Source: Pegoplata infirma
Taxonomy: Eukaryota; Arthropoda; Insecta; Diptera; Anthomyiidae
NCBI GenBank assembly: GCA_963921195.1
Contig: OY992537.1
Coordinates: forward strand, 131,028,694 to 131,092,693
Direction: 5' to 3'
Length of the DNA stretch: 64,000 bases
Of this stretch, positions 27,101-39,100 are shown piece after piece. How positions within the stretch are numbered: position 1 is the first letter of the stretch; each line of letters opens with the position of its first letter. The translations under genes and the position numbers were made by a program. Below the pieces are notes generated by a model. The model searched no databases, had not been told where the DNA came from, and saw only the letters and a program-made list of their open reading frames with translations.

Positions 27101-30100
27101 CAAGGCATGATACTGATATATAAAGCCAAAATATTTATTAAAATTAAAGAAAAATTCTTCAAGAATTCCCTTTACCCTTTAGAAACCCCCCTATAGAAAT
27201 TTATGAATTTCAATTCATAACTTATCATGTCTCTTTGCTATGAATACAAGAGACTTATTAGTTAGAGCTTACAGTTTCTCTCAGACTTTAGCATTAAAGA
27301 GAATTATAAAGCACAAACTTTTTCACTCACTTAAAGTTTGTTATTTTTTTGTTTAGCACACACACTCACTTGTTGCATTAAGCACTCTCACTGGCAAATT
27401 TTGTAATATGTCGCACTTTATTTTTACTCTCACTTATAGTTTGCTCTATGTAACACTAAGTTTTAAATATCACTCACTATTTATGTTATTTCTCACAGGT
27501 ATCAAATTATTAATCCAGGTGGTATTGTAGGCATTGCTGATATTAAGAAACAATCTGAGACTATATTAGCCTCAACTCCTCTAGATCCTGAAATGTATCG
27601 TATTGGCCATACCAAGGCATGATATGATTTTTTTATTGAAAAAATTTAAATTTTAAATGAAATCTTCAAGAATTTTTTTTTACCCAGCTTTTCTTTTTCT
27701 ACCCCTCAATGATTGGTTGACCCCAGTTCCATAAAGTTTTTTTTGAACAGTTTTTAAAAATAATAATAATGCCAACTGAATATATTATTTCAAATTCAGG
27801 TTTTGTTCTCTTTATAAGTTAAGACTTAATTAGCATGTGAGGCATGTTGACTTTTACACTGATATCAACATCTTGAGTTCACATTTACATTTACATTGAC
27901 CTATTCCTTAATGACATTATAATATTTCTTTTTTTAATCTTAACATTTCCTACCTTTCCTTTCGCTTTCCTTATCAACAAACAGTTATCAAATTTTGAGC
28001 CCTAAGGGCATTGCCGGTCTTGATTGTGACAAAAAAGCTTCTAAGATTCTTATTGAATCTACCGAATTGGATGAAGAGCTTTATCGTATTGGTAACACCA
28101 AGGCATGTTTTTCCAAAACAAAAATATCCTTATCAAAACTCTTTCAAAAACACTTTTATGTAGTAGAAAAAATTGTCGTAGAAAAATTGCAAACATAGCT
28201 TAAGAGATTTCTAAAGAGAAAAAAAAAACACTTGAACAGTGGAGAAATCTCTTAGTAGAAGATTTAAAAAAAAAAATAATTCCTTAAAACACTTGAACAG
28301 TAAAAAAGGAAGCTTTTTTGTAGAAAATTGGTTTTTAAATGATAAGCCTGGATTAAAACGTTTTTAAAAAACGTGGGCTTAAATACACTGTACACTTATT
28401 ATAAGCCTTTTAAAAAAAACGTCTAAACGTAGGCTTATAAAATACATAGAGGGTTATTTACATATTCCCCTACCTATAATACAAAAAAAAATATATTGAT
28501 GGTTTATTTCCAATTAAAACTTTTGTTGTATTAACAAACAATTTAATTGTCTCAACAAATTGGTTTTGTTAAATAAAATATTATTTTCAATTACTTTTTT
28601 TGTCAATACAACAACATTTTAATTGAAAATAAGCCTACTATATTTTTTTTTTTTTTTTGTAAACCTTTACACTATCATTTTTTGTTGTAGATTTTTAAAT
28701 TTATTTTTAAAATTTTTGTAGTATTTGATTTTATTTATATTTATTTATTATTTTTTTATTACACACACACACATTCATTTAAAACATTTATAAACATTAT
28801 ACCTTAGCTACCAAATCCTTAAACCTTCGGCCATCAAGGGCATTGAAGATCCCAAAAAATGCACTAAGATTTTGGTTGAATCCACAGAACTTTCTGACGA
28901 TCAATACCGTATTGGTAACACTAAGGCATGCATCTCCAATTTTCATTATTATGCACTTAAAAAAAAAAACAAAATACTTCAAAGCACAAATGAAAATTCT
29001 TCATTATACACTCAGAAAAAAAAAACACTTATTATTTTAACACAAGAATTTGCCTGTTATATCCTTAAAAAATGTAGTTAAAAAAACAAGTTTGTAAACT
29101 TGCCTAAAAAAACTACAAAAAGGACTTAAAACAATATAATATTGAAAAGTCCTTTACACCCCAAAACCCAAACCCCAACCAACTTTATTTTATCCTTACA
29201 ATTATTTTTTACCCGTGTTAAAATGTATTATAACTTAGGTGTTTATATTTATTTATATATTATCATATCTGATTGCATATAATTGTATCTGAAATGTTCG
29301 AAATCGAGATTGGTCAATATTCCCGATAAAAAAAATGTAATTTGATCCTAAAATTGGAGCATCCAAAAATATATGATTATATCTTATTACATCAAATCCG
29401 ATATAACGAGATGTAATTAGATTCCAAAAATGGAACGGTAAATATTATCTAATTTGACAATGAGATATAATTATATATAATTATATCTAATATGTTTTTC
29501 AACACCAAATTAGATGAAATTTATTGTTCCATTTTTGGCATACGATTTGATCTTATTATAACAAATTTGATGCTAAAAGATACAATTGTATTTGTACAAT
29601 TGGATCCGACATATTTGGATAAAGTTATATATAATTATATTAAAAAAATATATGATGACATCAAAACTATTTCATTCGGTTTGGCACAATTTTGACATTT
29701 AATAATATCTGATCAGATACAATTATATACAATCAAATGGAGTCATATATTATTAAATGATATCTAAACACCTAAGATGTAATAGATTTTTACACTCTTT
29801 TTAACCAAAATCCTATTATTTTGATAATACCTTATAAACTGGTCCATCAAATTAAAGGATTTTGGAGCTCGTAGTATCCTAGTAGTTTTTGTTATGATTT
29901 TTTTAGTAGTCTTAGTAGTTTTAATTTATTATATTTTTATTTATTTTTTATTTATTTATTTTTAACTAACTTTTTCTTATATTTTTTAAATTTATTTTAT
30001 TCACTCACTTTATTTGCATCCACATACATACCACACATCTCTCCAAAAAAAAAAAAAAAATACATGATCTGAAAACCCAAATACAGCTACCAGATCATGT

Positions 30101-33100
30101 GCCCCAAATTGATTAAGGGTGTCGAAAAAGACATCAAGTCTACTGAAATTATCATTAACTATATTGATTTGCCATCCGATCAATACCGTCTCGGTCGCAC
30201 CAAGGTATATAATTGACAATATACTTGTCAAGCACAAGAAATTCAAAAAAACGTATTACAAAAATATCTCTGTGTTTACACCAATACATTTTGTACATAA
30301 ATCACTGGAAAATCTAATCTCATTTTGTTGAATACTAATAATTATTGTTATGTCTGAAATATCCTTTGTTGTTTTGATATCCTTAAATGTTTAATTAACT
30401 TTCTATATCCCAAAAGAAAAAAAAAATACTAATTTTTATAAAAAAATGTGTTTTTGAAGAATTATGCTTAAGCTGAATCAAAAAATAAAACATGTTTCAA
30501 CAAAGTTTGCTGAAATATATTCAACATTTTTTTGTTGAAAATATATTTCAAAAATATTGCTAATAATTGCCTAATAACGATAATTTTTTTTAAGAAAAAA
30601 AAAATATTCCACATTTTTTGTTGAAAAATTTTAGGTAAAATTACTAAGAATGTGTTTAAAATTACAAAAAAAAACAAACAATATATTTTCTTAAAGCAAT
30701 TGGTTTTTAATTTGCTTAATTAAAAAGATTTAAGCAAAAAAAGCATTAAAAAGGAGTATAATAAATCGCTTTTAAATTTTACACACTTTTTGTTGAAAAC
30801 AAAAAAATGTCAAAATTACCATACTGCTGGCAAAAATTACATTACAAATTTAATTTTATAGCCATACTACTTGAAAATACTATAAAAAACAAACTTTGGA
30901 AACATTAAATTGTTTTATTTCAATTTACACATTTTTTGTTGAAAACTCTTTTTCAAAATAACTATGAATTAGTTTAAAATTATATAAAAATCAGAAAATC
31001 TTTGGTTTTTAATTTTCTAAATCAAAGTGGTTAATGAAAAAAACATGAATTAAAGTGTAATAAATCGCTTTTAAATTTTACACACATTTGTTGAAAACAA
31101 GAAATTGTCAAAATTACTATATTTCTAGCATAATTTCTATTACAATATGTTTATACAAAAAAAAGCTACTTGAAAGTACTCATAAAAACCAATTTTTTAA
31201 GCAATAAATTGCCTTTAGTGCATTTTACACATATTTTGTTGAAAACTTTTTTCCCCAAAATTACGATAAATAATGTAAAAATTATGCTTAAATAGCCAAA
31301 TCTACTTATGAATTTATTTTTAAAACCAAAAATAATTCTAGCAAACTATTAGTTTTCCCATACATTTAGTTTTAATGTAAAAAATATTGACATACTTACA
31401 AATTTTCAACACATTTCGTGTAAAAAAAAATTGTCAAAATTACATTATTGTTGGTATTATATGTATTCCAAAATATAAAAAAATGTTGCATTGCCTCTTA
31501 CAAATCTTTTAAGAGCCGAATAGTATGCATATTCACATTCAACATTTTTTGTTTAAAATTACCACAATTGATAGAAAATTGTTTTCAAATATTGAAATCT
31601 ACTCTCAAATTATGGTTTTCCTTATCCAAACCATATATTGCAATAAAAACCATTTAGTGGCATAAAAATATTTAAATACGAATTTTCAACAAATTTTGTT
31701 GAATTTTGTTAAAATTACCTAATCTTTGTAATATTTAGCTATAAAATTATTTTATATCAAAATACAACAATTATGAATAAATTAATTTTTTGAACCGAAT
31801 TACGAGTAGTAAAATGTGTGATTAAAAATTCAACATATTTTGTTTAAAAATAATTCACAAAACTAAAAAATCATGGAAAAATTATGTTACACCAAAAATG
31901 ATTAACAAATTGGATAAAAGCTTAAAAAAATATAAAAAAACCGCAAATACATTGCAGCAAAAAAAAACCCAATTGCAAAAGTAATATTTAAAAATCTATT
32001 TTGTTTAGCAATCTTTGATGAAACATCTAAAATCATGCTTACCTTAAAAAAATGTTTTCGTAGAATTATTGATATTAACATATAAATATTTTTTCCTACG
32101 TTCCGCCTCCCCCTCCCGTTATTTTTGAAATTTTGACTTCAAAAATGTGTAGGTGTTCTTCCGTGCCGGTGTCTTGGGTCAAATGGAAGAGTTCCGTGAT
32201 GAACGTTTGGGCAAGATTATGTCCTGGATGCAAGCCTGGGCTCGTGGTTACTTGTCCCGCAAGGGCTTCAAGAAATTGCAAGAACAACGTATTGCCCTCA
32301 AGGTTGTCCAACGCAACTTGCGCAAATACTTGCAATTGCGTACCTGGCCATGGTACAAATTGTGGCAAAAGATCAAGCCTTTGCTCAATGTATCCCGTGT
32401 TGAAGATGAAATTGCTGTAAGTATTAAACTTGAAAAAAATTAAATAATTTAAATTTCAGAAATCTTGATAAAGGAGCTGAATGGTGGTGGTTTTCCTGGA
32501 GAAAAGGTGTTTTAAAAAAAATGTTAAAAAAATGTGTAATTTTACACAAATGCTGGAATCTTGAAAAAAAATTATGAAAATATTTTTTATTTAAAAAGAT
32601 GCTTAAAAAATTGATAATTTACAAAAATTTAACAAAAAATTTTTTTTTGTAAATCCTACACTAAGCTAAGCCCTCTTTACACGATCATACATGTAAAACA
32701 ACATGTTCGATGGCACTTCGCTGGAAAAAAACACAGATTTAATAAGAAGTATTTTTTTAAATTCTTAAATCTATAAAAGAAATTAAAAATTATTTAAAAA
32801 TATTAAAAGGATTTTTCGTTCTTAATCCATATAATTTAAAGACTGCTTAAAATTGTGTAATTTTGCACAAAAGCTTTCTTAATTATAAAATATTCATATA
32901 ATGATCTGTCCTAATAAAAGTAAGATTATTTTTTTTAGAAATGTTTTTTGAAATATAAAAAAGAACGTTTTCTTACAAATGTGTAATTTTACACAAAGCT
33001 TCGATATAGTAAAAAAGACGAAATATCTACTACTATTACAATTTTTTTAAAATGTGAAATTTAAATATGAATTTTACTATTATAATAATTTTATTTTGAA

Positions 33101-36100
33101 GATTTATAAAAAATGAGTAATTTTACACGAATGCTTCAATATTTTTAAACATAACGTAAAATGTTTTAGCAGTTGTGTATATTTTTTAAAATGTTTTAAA
33201 TAACATTAAAAAAAATGTTTTTTTGCATGGAGATCAGTCTATATTTTATTATGAAGATTCATTAAAAATGTGTAATTTTACACAAACGCTTCAATATTTT
33301 TAAAAATTTGATAAAATACTCCAGCATTTGCGCCTATTAAAAAAAAGTAAAAAAATATAAAAACAATCCAAAAAATGTTTTTATTGCATAAAAAGCTGTA
33401 TACCTTCATACAAGTTGTACAACATGTTCGATGGCACTTAGCTAAAATAAAACAACAAAGAATAGGCTTAGAAGGAATATTAAATGTTGACCTAAAAACA
33501 TACGGTATACCAAATTTTTAAGAAATAGTAATTAAATACAAAATTAATGGTGTTACCTTTCTATAACATTTATTTTGAGGACTGCTTTGAAATGTGTAAT
33601 TTTACATAAATGTATTGAATGTATAAAAATTTCATATTTCTAAAAAAACAAAATTATCAATTTTTGTAGAAATATTCCTTAAATTTTAACGAAGAATGAT
33701 TTCTATTTTGATAACCAATTTATTTTGTAGGTTTTTTAAAGATGTGTAATTTTACACAAATGCTTTAATATTTAAAAAAACTTTATGAAATGATATTTCA
33801 TAAAGACTTTTAGAATCTATCAATATTGGAAAAAACTAACCAGCAAAATAGCTGTTTGTTGTAAAGATCCCTTTACACCTTGTTGTGTATTACACACATG
33901 CTTTAATATTTATAAAAATTTCTAGAAATTTTCTTTTCCAAAAAAGCAGAATTATCAATTTTTGTAGAAATATTCTTAAAATATAAATGAAGCATCAATT
34001 TTATCTTGATAATAAATTTATTTTAAAGTTTTCTTAAAGATGTGTAATTTTACACAATTTCTTTTTTACAAAAAAATACTTCTTGAATCGATTTTTCATA
34101 TAGATCTTTGAAATAGAATTATTAACCTACAAAATATCTGTTGTTTAGGGTTATTTGTTGTAAAGAGCCCTTAACACCTTCCTACAAGTTGTACAACATG
34201 TTTGACGACACTTAGCTAAAATAAGTAAATAATACTCAAAAATATTGAAATATTTTAAAAAACATATTCATAAATACAAATTCAAAGGAATTTTATTTGT
34301 TATAATACTGTAAATTATGAAATTTTTTATTTTGCTTTATAAACATTCCTCGAGTGTATTGTATTGCAACAAGATAAAAAGACCCTCAAATATTTGAAAT
34401 ATTTTCTAGGCTACTACCAAGAACAAATCATGCTAAAGCAGCTGTTTTGGCTAATAACATATAATTATCAAATGATTATTTATATTTATTTTTTTTATTC
34501 AAATCAAAATTGAATTACAATGTTTTTTTTTTTTTTTTTATATTTTTAAATATCGAGCTAATTTTAATCGAATTTATCTACCCACCTACGCCTTGGCACT
34601 ACAAACAGGCTAATGACAATGATGATTTATTAATGATGACTGTATTATTATTGATTTAATAATTTTTCTTAAGAAGAACAAGATTTCATCAAAATGTTGA
34701 AACTATTAATAGATTCAATTTTTTACTCATAATAATAAAAAAAAAAAAACGGAAATTTTTCAAATCCGTAAACGTCAAATGATAGAAATAATAAATATGG
34801 CCTACATTTACTGAAGCAATGATTTCAAAAATTTAAAAAGAAAAATAAAAGCCAAATGATTTTTATCTGGAAAATGCCTGTATTTGTAATGATGTTTTTA
34901 CTCATAATTAATGAGTTAAGGAAATGTTTTTTGGTTGTATCTATCTATATAGATTAGGCTCATTAATTAACATTTGTTGTGCAGTCAAAATGCGGCACAA
35001 TGTTGTTTATATATATATATATATTTATATATATATAATTTGATCAGAGTATTTGTAATTGAATTTGATTGTAGAGTGTATACAGCCGAAGCAGTGGTAC
35101 TATTTATGGTTTGTTGGCCTAACCTCTGGCTATTCACTCTATTTTTAATTAATTAACGTGAAGTGAACAAGTGTAATGCCCCTTCTTATTTATTGGCAAC
35201 TCATAAAAAAAGCAAAATACTTAATGCCACCGCACCCAATTATCACATACTACACTCTTGTTTCAACATCACTTACCTCTGCCTGCTTCACAACTCTTGA
35301 GTGGAAATGGTCCTTCGGTCCACTGCAAAACAGAAAAAAGAAATAATCTTGATTAGAAACAATTTGAAAACAAGATGAGTAATAAATTTTAACACACTTA
35401 TACATTAATTAATACATGTGTAAATAAATTTATGAATTTTCATATTTCACATTTAAATAATTGAATTCTCATCATTTACATTTCCATTAAGAGTAAATGA
35501 AATAGCCTGTGCTGTATTGGCTTCGTGTGCATACACTCTTCAGAAAAAAAACACACCTGTGTCATATCGATCGTTTAGCATGATTATTGCAATATTAATT
35601 TTCATAAAAAAAAATTATTATGATGATGTTGATGAGGAGTAGCAAGTGTTTTAAATGCCACAAATTGTGTGCATAAATTTTTGAGTGGATACTCAAATCA
35701 TTTAATAATTTTTTTGATTTTGTGGGGCGTTGCTTGGTATGAAATTAATTTGAATTTGAAAATTCATCGAGCACTTTGCATTAGCAAGCATTCCAGTTGT
35801 TGACCAGTAGCTAAACGGATCTCTAGTTACCTGGGCTCTAAAAGCGAATTTATTCTTAAAAACGATCTAAACGATTTACCAAACGGTGCTTAGCAATACT
35901 GTGCTATTAAAAAAACAACAAAACGATTTTTAAATTTAACGGGTTTAAAAAAAACAATCTTCCGATCTTCTATTATTAAAATTTTTTTAAGAATTTCCAT
36001 ATATAAAAGAATTTAAAAAAAAAAAATGGCTGAAGATAAAAAAGTAAAGAAAACTAAAAAATCGGAAAAATCTGAAGCTGATGGTGGCACAGCTACACCA

Positions 36101-39100
36101 CCAGCTGAGGCTAAACCGAATAGTGAAACACCTAATCCAGATAGTGCGGTATCAGAAGATAAGTCAGCTGAAAAATCTGCTGTGACAGAAGAGCCAGTTA
36201 CGAATTCTATACCCGCTGATACACCAACACCAGCTCCTGCCCAAGAAGCACCATCTACACAATCTCAAGAATCTACTAAAAGTTCTAATAATTCTGGTTC
36301 TGATTTACAGCGTCTTGAAGAGAAAGCTAAGAAGGCTGAAGAAGCTCTCGGTGCTGAAGTTAAGGTACGCAAGGAATTGGAAGGCCTTAATGCTAAATTG
36401 TTAGCCGAAAAGACTGCCTTGTTGGACTCTTTGTCTGGTGAAAAGGGTGCTTTGCAAGATTACCAAGAAAGATGTGCTAAACTCCAAGCCCAAAAGAACG
36501 ACTGTGAAAATCAATTGCGCGTAAGTATTTTGGATAAACAGAAAAATTCCAAGTGTTCACATAAATTATGCCAAAATAAAAATGTGGCTGCCATTGAAGC
36601 ATAACTTCTTTGCATTAATAAAAATTTATGGTTGTTCGTAATTGAAATCAAGTGTATTTGACTGTAATTGAAATTGATTGGTTAACACAAGTGATACGCT
36701 GTGATTTCTGACAAAATTTTATGGCAAATTTATGTGTGCAAAGGAAAATATAAGCTAAATATAGATTTAGCTAGCAAAACACATCACTAATCCATTTCTC
36801 TTCCCCCTCTTTCTATTTTATTTTGTTCACCTTTACTTTAAATAGGATATTCAAGAGCGTTTGACTCAAGAGGAAGATGCCCGCAACCAATTGTTCCAAC
36901 AGAAAAAGAAGGCTGACCAAGAAATCTCTGGCCTCAAGAAGGACATTGAAGATATGGAATTGAATGTCCAAAAGGCTGAACAAGATAAGGCCACCAAGGA
37001 TCATCAAATCCGCAACTTGAACGATGAAATCGCCCATCAAGACGAACTCATCAACAAGTTGAACAAGGAAAAGAAGATGCAAGGTGAATCCAACCAAAAG
37101 ACTGGTGAAGAGCTCCAAGCTGCCGAAGACAAGATCAACCACTTGAACAAGGTTAAGGCTAAGCTCGAACAAACCTTGGATGAATTGGAAGATTCCTTGG
37201 AACGTGAGAAGAAATTGCGTGGTGATATTGAAAAGGGTAAGCGCAAGGTCGAAGGTGACTTGAAACTCACCCAAGAAGCCGTCTCCGATTTGGAACGCAA
37301 CAAAAAGGAATTGGAACAAACCATCCAACGCAAGGACAAGGAATTGTCATCCATCACCGCCAAGTTGGAAGATGAACAAGTCGTTGTTCTTAAACATCAA
37401 CGTCAAATCAAGGAATTGCAAGCCCGCATCGAAGAATTAGAAGAAGAAGTCGAAGCCGAACGTCAAGCTCGCGCCAAGGCTGAGAAACAACGTGCTGATT
37501 TGGCTCGCGAATTGGAGGAATTGGGTGAACGTCTTGAAGAAGCCGGTGGTGCTACCTCTGCCCAAATTGAACTCAACAAGAAACGTGAAGCCGAACTCAG
37601 CAAATTGCGTCGTGACTTGGAAGAAGCCAACATTCAACATGAATCCACTTTGGCTAACTTGCGCAAGAAGCACAACGATGCTATCGCTGAAATGGCTGAA
37701 CAAGTCGACCAACTCAACAAATTGAAGGCTAAGTAAGTATATTGAAATTAAAAATATTTGTTTCTTAAAAAAATTGTAGCTGTGGAAACTGTACTGGATG
37801 CCATCTTTTGTCAACGTTTTGTGTTGTGTTGTTCTGGATCCATATCAATGAAATACTTATTATTAAACTTAAATATTTTCTCCCTCCCCCCACCATAACA
37901 GGGCTGAACATGATCGCCAGAGTTGCCACAATGATTTGAACCAAACTCGTTCTGCCTGCGATCAACTTGCTCGTGATAAGGTAATGAATCCTTTCGAGGA
38001 TCATCACACATTTCACACTACAATTCCTTGTTAATACGAATCCTCCCGAAACAATTACACACACACACAAATTCCCAAAAAAAAAGTTTTTCCCTTAAAA
38101 TTAAAATAAATACATATTTGCGGCAATTTCAGTCGTCAGCATCTAAATTTCAACGGCTACAAGATGGATTTCCAACAAAAGCAGCATAGTTTTAGAAATA
38201 TTTTTATTTAATACTTAATCCCTGCACACATTTAACACGTTCTAACTAAAACAAAACCAACTTACTTTATTACCAATCTAGGGCTGAAAAGGAGAAGAAC
38301 GAATACTATGGTCAATTGAACGATCTCCGCGCTGGTGTTGACCACATTACCAACGAGAAGGTATACATATTGATTCCTATTCTTATTGTCGAAAAATGCC
38401 GCTGTAAATTTTTGCTGATAGTTTTTTTTTGTAGATTTGAGAGTTTATTTTAGCGATTTTAAGGGGCTACCTTGTAATCACTAAATAAACTCTGGTAGCT
38501 GTGCTTCTGATATACAATAGAATCTCAGGGACTTGTGCTTCACAAGTCTTCCGATTTTCTCACTGTAGAAATATTTGTGAATATACTTTTTATATAACCA
38601 ATGCCGCACTAATCCTAGCAAAAAGAAAAGTAGAATCCCTGCTAACCAAAACGCCAACACTAATTGTACATAGTACACACAATTGCCAAAATACATAATG
38701 AACTCTTCCTACCTTTACTGTCATACTAATGAAAAAACATTTCCCTCTCTCTCACGCTGCGAATTATAGGCTGCCCAAGAAAAGATCGCCAAGCAATTGC
38801 AACACACCCTCAACGAAGTTACATCCAAATTGGATGAAACCAACAGAACCCTCAACGACTTCGATGCCGCCAAGAAGAAGCTTTCCATTGAAAACTCCGA
38901 CCTCTTGCGCCAATTGGAAGAAGCCGAATCCCAAGTTTCCCAATTGTCCAAGATCAAGATCTCCCTCACCACCCAATTGGAAGATACCAAGCGTTTGGCT
39001 GATGAAGAATCCCGCGAACGCGCTACTCTTTTGGGCAAATTCCGCAACTTGGAACACGATTTGGACAACCTCCGCGAACAAGTAGAAGAAGAAGCCGAAG

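Larger units (their letters stand above)
32417..36025 (+). other. Mhc intron 12 and presumed MRP promoter region
   Basis: 3.6 kb before the MRP start codon. The left half (32520-34220) is a repeat array. The right half, 34560-36025, is AT-rich and probably includes the MRP promoter and 5' UTR. A MEF2-type site CTATTTTTAA fits YTAWWWWTAR at 35139-35148. An initiator-like TTCCAGTT lies at 35791-35798. No TATA box is convincing. In Drosophila an internal promoter in this intron drives MRP. Confidence 0.55.

Noticed and set aside
36521..36604. MRP/exon 13 frame continuing past the donor
   Set aside because: GTAAGT at 36521 and the match to myosin at exon 14 show that the continuation is intron.
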